Shown here: positions 8,820 through 19,484 of the stretch, one piece after another
How the letters are laid out: each line of letters starts with the position of its first letter
How positions within the stretch are numbered: the stretch's first letter is position 1
Origin: Scilla litardierei
Taxonomy: Eukaryota; Streptophyta; Magnoliopsida; Asparagales; Asparagaceae
DNA length: 64,000 bases
Assembly (NCBI GenBank): GCA_030789695.1
Contig: CM061142.1
Location: forward strand, 275,583,043 to 275,647,042
Direction: 5' to 3'
Notes under the pieces: model-generated
What the model was told of the DNA's origin: nothing
Seen by the model: the letters and a program-made list of their open reading frames with translations, nothing else
Database searches by the model: none
Program-made: the position numbers and the translations under genes

Positions 8820-11591
8820 ATGTACACGAGATCTACGGCGGATCCTGAAGCTATATTATTTGATCCCGAGATCGAACGTACCGCGCGGAGACTTAGAGCG
8901 GAAAGGAGACAAAATCCGGAAGGGCGGTTTATGACCAACCCGGAAACTGCGGACCAATTAGCGGCAAGGATGGCGAGGATAATTTCTATTCGAGATAGGC
9001 TCCGGCCTAAGACCTCTTCTATGACCTCATCCATTGCCGTGCCGGAGTTGGCGGCCGACAAGAACTTCGAGCTAAAGACTGGACTAGTGGTTCTGATGCA
9101 GCAGGATCCATTCCATGGGAATGCCCATGAAAATCCTCACTACAACATCCAATTATTCTTGTCGAAGTGCGCCACATTTCAGATGCCGGGGGTCTCCATC
9201 GATGCCATCAGACTGCGTCTCTTCCCCTTCACGCTAAAGGACAAGGCACTCTATTGGTTGAGGACGCAGGCTGACGGAGTTTTCACCTCTTGGGACGAGT
9301 TGGCGAGTGCATTTATTGACAAGTTCTATCCGCCATCCAAGACGGTGAAGATCCGGAGCGCTCTCATGTCCTTCAAGCAAGGACCACAGGAGATGCTCTA
9401 TGAGGCTTGGGAGCGTTTTAAGGATTTGCAGCATCAATGCCCGCACCATAGCATAGAAGATTGGGAGCTAGTTCATAGCTTCTACAACGGTCTCCAACCG
9501 GGGACCAAACAAATTATTGATGCCGCGGCGAATGGTGCTATCTTGTCAAAGACTCCCGAGGAAGCTACGGCCCTAATTGAGGAGATGGCCTCAAACAACC
9601 AACAATGGGGCGATGAGCGAGGACACTCCACGTCCTCCTTGAAGCCGACTAGTATCTATGAGGCGAAGGCCGTAGCGGAGCTTACAAGCAAGTTTGATTC
9701 TCTCCACAAGGTAGTGGAGAGATTGGAGAAGTTTATCACGGAGCCCCAAGGAGCCCCTTCTACCTCCGCTCCAACGAACCAAATGTGTGATTGGCAAGAC
9801 CAATCTAATGCCATGTACTCGGGAGGAGAGCAAGGAGAAGGATCCTTGGAGCAAGTACAATATGTCGCGGGAAACCAAGGATATTGGGCCAATCCGGCCG
9901 CAAGAAATCATCCCGGATTCTCCTACGCCAACAATGAAGGAGCCTTGAACCCGCCCCAAGCACCACCTCAACAAGCTCGACCACCACCACCCCAACAACA
10001 AAACTATCCGCCGAGGGGGCCTCCACAACAAAATTTCCAACCGAAGCAACAAGTTCCACCATATAGGCCGCCCGGATACAACCAAGGGTGGAGGAATCAA
10101 AATCAAAACCCTCCACAAGCTCAACAACGATCCGACTTCGAAGCTAGAGTGGAGGCGTTTATGGTCGAGCAAAATAAGGTCAATGCTACCTTGAAGGCGG
10201 GGCAAGACTCCCTTAATACCGTTGTGGCTCAAATATCGGAGCAATTGGCTTTGCTCAATCGGAACACCCAACGATTGCCGGCGCAACCCGAGCAAAACCC
10301 ACGGGGAAACACCGGCCACATCAATGCCGTAGTTTCCGTTACTACTAGAGGCGGGAAGGATACCTCCCCCGCTATGATTCCTACCGAGGAGCCCGTGGAG
10401 GAAAGCTTGGAGCCAATTGAGCCGGTAGTTGAAGATGATAAGGAGAAAGAGCCACAAGAAAAGGAGAAATCTAGAGCGGAGCAATTGATTGAGGAAAGGC
10501 GCTTCATGCCACCGGTCCCATTTCCCCAAAGGCTTGCTAGAGCGAAAATGGAGAAAAGGCTAGCAAAGTTTCTCGAGTATCTTAGAGGAGTTAGCCTCAG
10601 CATTCCCTTCCTCGACGCCATCGTGGAGATCCCCACATATGCTAAATTCTTAAAGGACTTGATTTCGGGGAGAAAGAGCAAGGAAAAGATCATGCTAGCC
10701 GAGGAGGGCTCTTGGTTCACCAAGAGAGAGAAGGAGCCGGCCAAATTTAAAGACCCGGGGAGTTTTCGGATTCCTTGCACCTTGGGCGGCGTCCCTCTTC
10801 AAAAGGCGTTGGTAGATCTTGGGGCTAGTGTGAGCCTCATGCCTCTCTCCATGTTCTTAAGGCTAAACACCGGGACGAAGTTGAAACCTACCTACATGCG
10901 GATACAATTGGCCGATGGGCGAATAACAAGGCCGGTAGGGATCGCCGAAGACATCCCGCTACAAGTACCGGGAGGAATATGCTTGCCATGTGACTTCGTG
11001 ATCATGGACGTTAAGGAGGAGGGAGATACTTCATTGATACTTGGACGCCCGTTCCTCGCCACCGCCGGAGTGATTGTCGACGTGCGCGAAGGTACCCTAA
11101 CTTTAAATGTCGGCAACATCGAGGTGGAGCTTCACATTCCTAAGGCTATGAAACACATGCCTTACCACGAGGAACTTGACTACATGGACCTCCTTGATGA
11201 GGTAATTGAAGAGGCGATCCCCCACTCGATTGGCGCTCTTTTCGATGAGGATTTTGATGAAGGCCCGTATTTAGGCCAAGATGAGAAGATAGACGATTCC
11301 CCCGACCTCTCCGCTGAAAATGATGAAGGCGACGCTGATGTCGCGAGGATTCGAGAGCTCTGCAAGCTCTCGAAACAAAAGTCTCCGAAGAAAGCTCCGC
11401 CGCTACAAAAATCGGCGTCACTGGTGAAGCCGTTGACTGGAGCAAACGTTAGCTTGGGGGAGCCTCCCCCCAACACTATTCGAGACCAGAGACCACCGCG
11501 GGAGAACACGCCACCGCAACTTCCGAATCCAAGCGTTCTCCCCGGAAAGTTTGATGGGTGCATCTCATATGCACCAAACATCCCGCATTAA
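8820..11591 (+). CDS. Gag-protease polyprotein of A2, intact 923-residue ORF
   Basis: This encodes Gag, which forms the virus-like particle, and a retropepsin. The start is the first ATG after the leader, shared with A1 (MYTRST). Gag core is about residues 120-260 (RLFPFTLKDKALYWL, FIDKFYPPSKT, YEAWERFKDLQ). A helical stretch and a Pro/Gln-rich linker (about 380-450) follow. Protease is about 640-770, with active site DLGAS at about 667 and LILGRPFLATAG near 738. The last 134 residues, from [11 protein letters not shown], form a tail also found after A3's integrase. There is no CCHC knuckle; at about 321 the sequence is CDWQDQSNAMY. There is no stop, no frameshift and no pol: the ORF ends and 3' noncoding sequence follows. 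To be replicated it would need RT and integrase in trans. Confidence 0.95.
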   Translation: MYTRSTADPEAILFDPEIERTARRLRAERRQNPEGRFMTNPETADQLAARMARIISIRDRLRPKTSSMTSSIAVPELAADKNFELKTGLVVLMQQDPFHGNAHENPHYNIQLFLSKCATFQMPGVSIDAIRLRLFPFTLKDKALYWLRTQADGVFTSWDELASAFIDKFYPPSKTVKIRSALMSFKQGPQEMLYEAWERFKDLQHQCPHHSIEDWELVHSFYNGLQPGTKQIIDAAANGAILSKTPEEATALIEEMASNNQQWGDERGHSTSSLKPTSIYEAKAVAELTSKFDSLHKVVERLEKFITEPQGAPSTSAPTNQMCDWQDQSNAMYSGGEQGEGSLEQVQYVAGNQGYWANPAARNHPGFSYANNEGALNPPQAPPQQARPPPPQQQNYPPRGPPQQNFQPKQQVPPYRPPGYNQGWRNQNQNPPQAQQRSDFEARVEAFMVEQNKVNATLKAGQDSLNTVVAQISEQLALLNRNTQRLPAQPEQNPRGNTGHINAVVSVTTRGGKDTSPAMIPTEEPVEESLEPIEPVVEDDKEKEPQEKEKSRAEQLIEERRFMPPVPFPQRLARAKMEKRLAKFLEYLRGVSLSIPFLDAIVEIPTYAKFLKDLISGRKSKEKIMLAEEGSWFTKREKEPAKFKDPGSFRIPCTLGGVPLQKALVDLGASVSLMPLSMFLRLNTGTKLKPTYMRIQLADGRITRPVGIAEDIPLQVPGGICLPCDFVIMDVKEEGDTSLILGRPFLATAGVIVDVREGTLTLNVGNIEVELHIPKAMKHMPYHEELDYMDLLDEVIEEAIPHSIGALFDEDFDEGPYLGQDEKIDDSPDLSAENDEGDADVARIRELCKLSKQKSPKKAPPLQKSASLVKPLTGANVSLGEPPPNTIRDQRPPRENTPPQLPNPSVLPGKFDGCISYAPNIPH

Positions 11592-11607
11592 TTGAAAATC
11601 ATAGGGG

Positions 11608-11654
11608 GTCGAGCTCACGACCTTAAATGAGCGCTTGTCGGGAGGCAACCCGAC
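11608..11654 (+). repeat. Twin hairpins just after the gag-protease stop
   Basis: GGTCG-AGCTCA-CGACC (11608-11623) and GTCGGG-AGGCAA-CCCGAC (11637-11654) both have six-base loops. The same pair follows the last ORF codon in A1 (468-515, first stem with a mismatch) and A3 (25245-25292). Conservation between gag-protease-only and pol-only elements suggests an RNA signal, not a coding constraint. Confidence 0.75.
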
Positions 11655-11917
11655 GGTTATTGCTTTATTTTTACTTTTCTTTATTTTTGTTTTAGAAATT
11701 TTTAGTGTTTTGAGTCGTTCGCCCAAAAATTTTGTGATAACGGGTCCTATTTTTCTTGACAGGAGAGGAGATAGGTAGATCCATCATGAGGAGGATGAAC
11801 GCGATGACGAGGAGCGCCCCAGGAAGACGCTCGATGCTTAGGAGTAAGATGAAATCGACTGGAGGAAGAAAGACGGAGTTTAGAGCCCAAACGAAGACAA
11901 ACAGCAGAAAACGAGGC

Positions 11918-12245
11918 TCACTCGGCCGAGTATACTAGTCACTCGGCCGAGTACACAAGTTCGTCCGACCGAGCCGCTCACGAACGAGGGAAGTCTGATG
12001 TACCCAACTCTCTGTTTATTTTCCTGATTTAAGTATAACTGCTACTCGGCCGAGTATATATTTTCACTCGGCCGAGTAAAACGGATACGCTCCTAGGGCG
12101 AGTCTTGCAGAGTAGCTTAAGCCACTCGGCCGAATGGACTTACTCCACTCGGCCGAGGCTGGCAAAGCCACTCGGCCGAAGCATAAGCGAGGAGGATTTT
12201 ACATTGATCCCACTCGGCCGAGTGATCGAGTCACTCGGCCGAGTC
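11918..12245. repeat. CG-palindrome array upstream of A2 internal promoter
   Basis: About nine exact or near copies of ACTCGGCCGAGT lie outside the LTR, immediately before the TATATAA box. The arrangement parallels the LTR, where palindromes also precede the TATA-like box. Confidence 0.85.
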
Positions 12246-12256
12246 GTAACTTTTAT

Positions 12257-12263
12257 TATATAA
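12257..12263 (+). promoter_or_regulatory. Relic TATA box of internal env-like promoter in A2
   Basis: TATATAA within TTATTATATAAGGGGCG corresponds to TATATATAA upstream of the env-like ORF of A3 (24596-24604, minus). The downstream leader aligns by eye, but the ORF has been deleted in A2. Confidence 0.5.
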
Positions 12264-12685
12264 GGGGCGAGGGTGGGCACGTTTTTCGAAAACGCAAAAA
12301 CCCCAATTTCGCCCGACTATTCAGCTTCCCTCGCCCGACCCTCGCTCGCTCTCGTCCCCACTCGACCGACCGGCCACCTCGCGCCGCTGCTCGGCCAGCC
12401 ACCGCCGGCCGACCTCCTGACGTGACTCGCCCGAGTCGCCGCCGGCGGCCGCCGCTCCGATCATCTCCGGTATCACCTATTTCACCCTATTTCTCCTCTT
12501 TTTGTGTATTTTTAGAGGATCCATGTGTTAAACGACCCCCAAACCCTAATCAATTCCTATATCTATCTATTATACCACTAACGCTCCATACATTTTGAAT
12601 ATTACCCGCTGATATCTCCGTTTCATGCGCAGGTTGATTTTGGGAGCTTAGGGGAGCTCAGGGGAGCTTCTACGGACTGATTTGG

Positions 12686-14131
12686 TGTGCACTCGGCCGA
12701 GCGACGGAGACCACATCGGCCGAGTGACGAGACCCCGTCCGCCCGAGTGGCGCCTAGACGAAGCCCTTCAATAATCCCCAAGTTACTGTTTTTCGGCTGC
12801 CTGAGCTTCAGAAGACCGACTCGGCCGAGTGGCTTATCCCGTCCGCCCGAGTACCATGAAGCCGTCGGCCGAGTGACGACAACTCACTCGGCCGAGCCTC
12901 CCCCGAAATGAAGACCCCTGAAGATCGATACTTACTGGAAATTTACAGGGTTTTCACTCGGCCGAGCGACTTTTGTCACTCGGCCGAGTGCGACGCGCTG
13001 CCTGTAGCGAAAATTGCGGAAAACAGGCTGCGCAGGGGTATTTTGGTCACAGTTTTTGGACGATTTTGGGGGCTATTTAACCCCTGTTTTTACCCTAGTT
13101 TTGAGAGCCTCTCTCTTAGATTTTTTGCAGCTTTTTAGATTAACTTTTTAGTTTTATTCTTGTGATTGGAGAAGAGACAAAGTTTGATTTTTGTTGGATT
13201 AATTGAAGAACTCCATTGGTTTGCATCTCTTTTCCCTAAAAATTCTATTTTTATTGCATATCTCAATATTGTGATGAATTCTTTTGCTTATTTCATTGAT
13301 TATTTTTGTGATCTTGCTATGAATTGTGAGTAGTCGCCACGTCTTGGGGCGTGGGGATGAACCCTACGAGCTCAATTTCATATTTGTGATGAATTAGTAG
13401 AAATTTTGCTAGAATTGTTACTAGGGATTAGATTGTGATTGATTTACTACGGATGGCTAGGAATTCACATCGATTGGGATTTGCAAGAGATTGGATCCCA
13501 ATTCGATAGGAAACCCTAGAAATCCGAATTGGGTTGAAATCGAATTTCCGTAGTATCGGTTTGCAAGAGATTGGACCGATACTAGGGTTTCCGATTTCAA
13601 TTCCGCGCCAATACCCGTTTGCAAGAGATTGGACGGGTAGGAACTATCCCAATCTAGGTCGTGAGCCGAGGTTGCAAGAGATTGGACTCGGTGCGCGATT
13701 GGACGATGATGTTGATCCTAATGCTAGCTTCCCTAGGATAGGGTTTGCAAGAGATTGGACCCGAGCCTAGGATAGCTATAGACCGGCAACAGCGCGAGAG
13801 CGTGAGCTTGGTTCTACATTCAGTTGCAACTAGTTCATCCAAAATCTTATTCTAGCGATTTTGATACCGATGAACCACATTCATGAAATACGGTGAGTAG
13901 CGGGGATTCCCCATTCCCTAGACGTTCTTTATTTGATTTGATATTTCCACACTTTGTCTGACGATTGTGACAGGATCGCCAAAGGCAAATTTCTCTCTTC
14001 TTAAATAGCCAGGTTGATCGGAACAAGCACGGTCATTCGTCCTCCCTGTGTTCGATAACCCGCTTGCTGCTACACCGTGCACTTGCGGTAAAACTACAAC
14101 CGTTCTTTTGGGTTACGTCCCGGAGCGATCA
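12686..14131 (+). repeat. A2 3' LTR, first 371 bp deleted
   Basis: It is colinear and equal in length with 7220-8665 (1446 bp). The deletion junction shares TGTGCACTCGG with the 5' LTR at 7220. The right end GGAGCGATCA is followed by the TSD AGAAC. Hairpins recur at 13469-13766 and palindromes at 12689-12991. Confidence 0.95.
13469..13766 (+). repeat. Five-hairpin array, A2 3' LTR
   Basis: Same five loops and arms as 8003-8300; all pairings are retained. Confidence 0.88.
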
Positions 14132-14430
14132 AGAACATTACAACATAGTAGGCAAAGCATCCATCATACAAAATACTGACATATAAAGTACTGAAAAACA
14201 ACCATCTTGTCAAAACAACCGAACAACATCAAAATGCGACTTGAGACTAACCACAGAAAAGAGAATCAACTAAGGGCAACCGAAACTGAAACAGGAAATC
14301 AACCAAAGACAACTGAAGGAGGTTTTGGCAAAAGAGTACGTAAGAGATCAATGGATCATGGACGATAAGAGGAAGACAATGGAGAGGATGGACGGGGACG
14401 GGTGCGGCGAGTAGGAAGGATATGTTGGGC
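14132..14430 (-). other. C1 3' noncoding region, upstream half
   Basis: It begins with the TSD AGAAC. AT-rich sequence on the minus strand continues from the env-like ORF towards the polypurine tract and resumes at 6843 beyond A2. I see no gene. Confidence 0.7.
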
Positions 14431-15509
14431 CTATAGTGCTGAGACAATTTGGGATTGGCTTGTTTGGAGCTGATCAAGGACTTCAGAATGATGTTTGAGT
14501 GTGGCGTCATAAGAGCTCATTTGGATTTGGATTCCAGCGAAACCCTTAGAGACTTGTTCAGAGAGGCGACGGAGTAAGACAGCGTTGGTTTCTCTAGAAG
14601 GTGAAATTCCGTCTTTTGACGCAATGAATTTCTGGCCAGTCTTGGAACGATAACACCCCGAAAAGGCCGTCGGAGCTCGAGGCATGGGGTTGGGAGCAGG
14701 AGTTGCTGCGGATGCATCATCTTCATCATCGGTGTCGTCCTCGGAGGCGGATGGAGTAGAGTCGGGATCCGGTATTCCCATACTGTGAATGGTATACTCA
14801 TCAATATTTACTTCACTATGGACCAGATATTCACCATCCGTAGGAATGGCGAACGCACGGAGAATCAAAGTGATCAGACAGGGCAAGAAGAAATGAGTGG
14901 AAACTCGTTTTGCTAGGGTGAAATGGAGGATATGGCCCCAATGTATTGGATAGCTGGCCAAAAGGGCATAAAGATAGTGTTCTATGGAGTTACTCAGATA
15001 GTTAATAGAGTCGGCCTTGGGCATCAGGTTATGGAAGACGATTTTGTGAAGAAGCCGAGCCTCGGGATGGAGCATTGTGGCCGACATGTGAGGAGTGTAT
15101 TTTGGGGCTAATTTTGTAAGAACAGTGGGGTCGATCATTGGGAAGGAAAGATGGCCAACAAAATCGGGTGGATGATTTATAATGGAGGCAATAGTATTCC
15201 CATTGACGGTAAAGGAAACTCCACGGACCATGGTAATGAAATGTTTCTGGCCGCGGTGAACCGAAGGCTCAAGGTTGGCGTAAAATTCTCTTACAAGAGT
15301 GGGAAGTAAGGAACTTTGTTGGCCAAGGACTAGAGTTGATGAAGGACGACAGCGGCGATGATCTCCTTGAAATTCATCATTGCGACAGTGCCGTAGTTGA
15401 GATAACGCTCCAGGTGGAAACTTGTGGCCTCGAAGAAAAGGTAGCGATCTTTGGCTGCCTGTAAGCGAAACCGATCGCCGAAGTGAGATGGGGGATTGGT
15501 GTCAGCCAT
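14431..15509 (-). pseudogene. C1 env-like ORF, frameshifted
   Basis: This is the additional ORF that SIRE/Maximus-type copia elements carry after RNase H; its role is unproven. The likely start is the ATG at 15509 (MADTNPPSHFGDRFRLQ). About 100 residues in, near 15345-15230, the frame shifts; the longer part (15231-14431) contains HKIVFHNLMPKADS, LYALLASYPIHWGHIL and LPCLITLILRAF. These align by eye with LILKSCLLPKYGSSS, IYAIFMGSSINWARIIL and FSCLLTLVFHHF of G's ORF, so the two are homologous. An acidic Ser/Asp stretch (STPSASEDDTDDEDD) and a C-terminal helical segment follow. No signal peptide or clear membrane span is obvious, so env-like describes position, not function. Confidence 0.75.
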
Positions 15510-16590
15510 GGTGATAGGAAAATAAACAAAAGGAAGAAGAAGGATGAACAGAGAATATGAAATAGAATAGAAGTTGAGAGAAATAAACAGAAAGAGAGGA
15601 TGATTGATTGGTTGCCATGATGGGGGTAGTGGAAAAGGTTGATAAAACTGAATGAGTTATAGCAACTAAAAAATTTCAAAAGACAGAAACCGAACAGATT
15701 TGGGGACGAAGAGACGCAAGGGACAGTTTCGAGAGCACCTGTTGGTTTTAAAACATCAAAAAAAATTAAAAATAAGAGCATATAGTAAATACGGTAGATA
15801 GGGTGGCATGCAAAAATGAATAGGTTGGAGTCCCATAGACATTGGAAATTGGTGAGAGGAGAAAATATCAAGGCCTAAATAAATGGGGTAGTTCGGTTGG
15901 TGGGGTGAACAAATAAAAAGAAGCCAAATGTAAGAGATTTAAAGGTGCCCTTAATTAACTTTAAGTAGTGTCCTTGTGGCAAGACAAAAAGGACGGTTGG
16001 TGAGGGGATCAAATAGGATATAGCCAAAAGTAAAATCTCATTCCAAGACAAAAATTAATACGTTTGGTGGAAGAAACAACAAATGAGAAAAGAGTAAAAT
16101 AAATATAAATCCTCTTTTCAAGACAAAAATTAAAGACCATTTCACTTTTCAACGTGAATAAGCATGGTTTGGTGGAGGGAAGCAAATGGGAAGAGTCCAT
16201 GTGGCAAATAGAAAACTCATGTCAAGATTGAATGCCATTGTTGTTTCCCAAGAGAAGAGGACGGTAAATGCCAAAACCAAAAGATGAAGGAATGAGAATT
16301 GATCAAAGTTCAAGGCAATGAACCGTACGCAAGCAATTATGGGGTAAGTGATTTATTAAAAAAATTGTTCTTTAAAAATAAACATAGCCAAAACCGTATA
16401 TGAAGTGTTATGAGACAAAAATCCGAACACATGAGTCAAAATAAGTAAAAGATAAAAAGATAGTCACAAAACGGAGAAAACAGAAAAGATTTTAAAATTA
16501 GCAAGCTACGAAAATTTGTAGCCGGCTAAAAATAAATAATGCCGAAAAAATTATAGAAAAAATTCACAAAAATCAAAATAAATGACATAC
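15510..16590 (-). other. C1 spacer between RNase H and env-like ORF
   Basis: There is no recognisable coding domain. Just upstream of the env-like ATG (15510-15750) the minus strand is pyrimidine-rich and looks like a plant 5' untranslated leader. The remainder is AT-rich. Confidence 0.6.
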
Positions 16591-18344
16591 TTATAAATAA
16601 AATTCAGATTCACTAATAATGCCCAGATTTCTTCTAAGATTAATGAAAGATTCCTCCTTCAAAGGCTTAGTCAAAATATCGGCTACTTGATGTTCAGTTG
16701 AGATAAACTTTAAAATAATGTCTCCTTTCTGAACATGATCATCTAGAAAATGATGATGTACATCAATATGTTTTGTACGTGAATGATGTACATGATTCTT
16801 AGAAAGATTAATAGCACTAGTATTATCACACATAATCGGGCATGTTAAGCAATCAATACCATAGTCTGAAATAGTTTGTTTCATCCATAAAATTTGAGCA
16901 CATGCTAAACCGGCGGCAATATATTCTGCCTCGGTTGTAGATAATGAAACAGAGTTTTGCTTTTTGCTAAACAAGACACTAGAGCATGTCCTAAAAAGTG
17001 ACATGTACCACTGATACTTCTGCGATCTGATTTGCAACCAGCAAAATCTGCATCACTATATGATATTAAATCAAATGTGCTTGTTTTAGGGTAAAATAAC
17101 CCAAAATCAAAAGTATGCTTAACATATCTAATAATCCTTTTTACGACAGTTAAATGTGAAAACTTAGGATCTGCCTGAAAATGTGCACATAAACATACTG
17201 AAAACATGATGTCTGGTCTACTGGCAGTTAGATAAAGTAAGGAGCCAATCATACCTCTGTAAAGACGTTGATGAACACTCTTACTATTTAAATCTTTGTC
17301 GAGGGAAGTAGATGTACACATTGGAGTACGTTTTTCTATAGAACTTTCTAAACCAAAACGCTTGATGAGTTCTTTAGAATACTTGCTTTGGTGAATGAAG
17401 ATTTCTTCCTTCATTTGTTTGATTTGAAGTCCGAGGAAGTAATTGAATTCATCCATGTGGCTCATCTCAAATTCTTTCTGCATAATATTAGAAAAATCTT
17501 GACAAATAGATTCATTAGTAGAACCAAAAATAATATCATCATCGTATATTTGAATAATGATTATGTCAGAGTTTATGTTTTTAATAAACAATGGAATCCA
17601 TTTTACCAATTGAATACCCTGAATTTAAAAGATAGCTTTTAAGTTTTTCATACCAAGCACGAGGTGCTTGTTTGAGACCATATAAAGCCTTTTTCAATTT
17701 GAAAACATGATTTTCTAAATTTTCATGAATAAAGCCAAGAGGTTGTTCTACATAAACTTCTTCTTTAAGAAAACCATTTAAAAAAGAACTGTTGACATCC
17801 ATTTGAAATAACTTAAAATCTTTAAAACATGCAAATGATAATAGCATCCTAATAGATTCAAGACATGCAACTGGTGCATATGTTTCATCATAATCAATAC
17901 CTTCTTCTTGATTATAACCTACTGCAACCAATCGTGCCTTATTTCTAATTACCTGACTAGATTCATCAAATTTATTTTTGAATACCCACTTGGTACCAAT
18001 AATTGAATGCTCTGATGGTCTGGAAACTAATTCCCAAAACACCATTCCGTTGAAATTGATTGAGTTCTTCCTGCATAGCAATAATCCATGAACTGTCTTC
18101 ACATGCATCTTTGATATTCTTTGGTTCAATAGTTGAATGGAAAGTAGAATGTGCCATTTGTTCTATTTGACGACAAGTTCTCACTCCATCTGTAATATCT
18201 CCAATGATTAACTCTGATGGATGATTTGGAACTTGTGCAAATGCCTTGGGAAGATCTATATTATCTGAAGTAGACTCAACATAGGGCTTAGTGGCATCAA
18301 TATCATCAAGTTTAATATTATCTAAAGAATTAGATAAAGGTAAT
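16591..18344 (-). pseudogene. C1 reverse transcriptase-RNase H, frameshifted
   Basis: This copies the element RNA into DNA in virus-like particles. It continues the pol frame interrupted by A3: residues ENILPLSNSLDN read through once A3 and its TSD are removed. RT motifs visible are [21 protein letters not shown] and [15 protein letters not shown]. RNase H motifs are SYSDADFAG, LSTTEAEYIA and TKHIDVHHH. At least three frameshifts break it, near 18050, 17610 and 17000. The catalytic YVDD box reads YDDD in QIYDDDIIFGS, a further inactivating change. The stop follows SESEFYL. Confidence 0.93.
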
Positions 18345-18714
18345 TGATCGACGCCCCGGTATGCACACACACACGGGACGAGCGACTCGTAGTCTTACCG
18401 CAAGCGCACGTCGAAGTGGCGAGCGGGTATCGAACTCAGGGAGGGACAATGACAGTGTCTCGTTCTAATCACCTAGCTATCGAAATGGTCAAGAATAATT
18501 TGAGGTAAAACTGTCACAATCGTTCGTATATCGATAGAAATATCAATGAAATAAAGCGCCTAGGGATAGGGAATCCCCGCTACGAACCGTATCTCATCGT
18601 TGTGATTCGTAGGTTACGTCATTGCTAGAGTCGAATTTTAGATGAACTAGTCGCAACTAAATGTGGAACCAAGCTCACGCTCTCGCGCTATTGCCGGTCT
18701 ATAGCAAACCTAGG

Positions 18715-19015
18715 TTAGGGCCCAATCTCTTGCAAACCTTAACCTAAGCCGCTAGCATTAGGATTGACATCATCGTTCAATCGTATCTCGAGCCCACTCT
18801 CGTGCAAACTCCAGCTACGACCTTGGTTGAGAGAGTTCCTACCCGTCCAATCTCTTGCAAACGGGCATGGGAATAGAATTACGATTGAAAACCCTAGCCT
18901 TGGTCCAATCTCTTGCAAACCAATTCTAGAAAAGTACAATCGGAAATCTAAATCGAATTTCTAGGGCTTCCTATCAATTGGGACCCAATCTCTTGCAAAT
19001 CCCAATCAATATGAA
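18715..19015 (-). repeat. Five-hairpin array, A3 3' LTR
   Basis: Loops TTTGCAAGAGATTGG(A/G) recur on the minus strand, with a variant TTTGCACGAGAGTGGG. Arms include GGTTAAGG/CCCTAACC with one mismatch, CCCG/CGGG and ATTGGGA/TCCCAAT. Several arm bases differ from A1 and A2 with pairing largely preserved. Confidence 0.82.
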
Positions 19016-19484
19016 TCCCTAGCTATCCGTAATTTATCAATCCCAACCTAACCCTAATCAATTCTAGCAACAATTTCACCAATTCATCACAATTTAGAAA
19101 TAGGGTTCATAGGGTTCATCCATATGCCCTAGGACAATAAAACTACTCACTAATCATCATGCAATTCATAAGAAATTCAATAGAAAATTTAGCACAATTC
19201 ATTGCAATAGAGAAATTATCAATAAAAATGGAGTTTTTGACAAGAAAGGAGACAAACCAATGAGAATCCAATAGCATCCAACAAGAATCCCCTTTCTAAT
19301 CTCTCAAAAAGCCTAAATCTAATTACCTAAAAAGCTCTCTAAAAAGGCTGCAAAAAGTATCAAAAAGTTCTCCAAAACTAGGGCAAAAACTGGGTTTAAA
19401 TATCCCTCAAAATCGCCCAGAAATTCGTGACAAAAATGCCCCTGCACAGCTCAAAAATTGCAGTTTACGCAGCAGGCGGGGTGG

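Larger units (their letters stand above)
11655..12685 (+). other. A2 3' noncoding region with relic promoter of the lost env-like gene
   Basis: The first 280 bases match the same position in A1 and A3 and include a pyrimidine-rich tract ending CTTGACAG (about 11744-11761) that resembles a splice acceptor. Then comes a palindrome array (11918-12245), a TATATAA box at 12257, and a GC-rich then AT-rich leader colinear with the one before A3's env-like ORF (24590-24090). Here that leader ends at GATTTGG (about 12684) and joins directly to the middle of the 3' LTR. No gene remains. Confidence 0.7.
6849..14131 (+). mobile_element. Athila-type Ty3 element A2, gag-protease only, young
   Basis: The order is 5' LTR 6849-8665, tRNA-Asp primer site, intact gag-protease, 3' noncoding region with a retained internal promoter, and a 5'-truncated 3' LTR 12686-14131. 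It is flanked by the perfect 5-bp duplication AGAAC (6844-6848 and 14132-14136). The shared LTR segment shows about 12 differences in 1446 bp by hand count, so it is the youngest insertion I can date here. An internal deletion removed the env-like ORF, polypurine tract and first 371 bp of the 3' LTR. pol is absent, as in A1. Confidence 0.95.

Noticed and set aside
16009..16200. Short hydrophobic frames in the C1 spacer (also 15377-15871 and 21513-22025)
   Set aside because: AT-rich or pyrimidine-rich noncoding sequence; hydrophobicity follows from T-rich codons.
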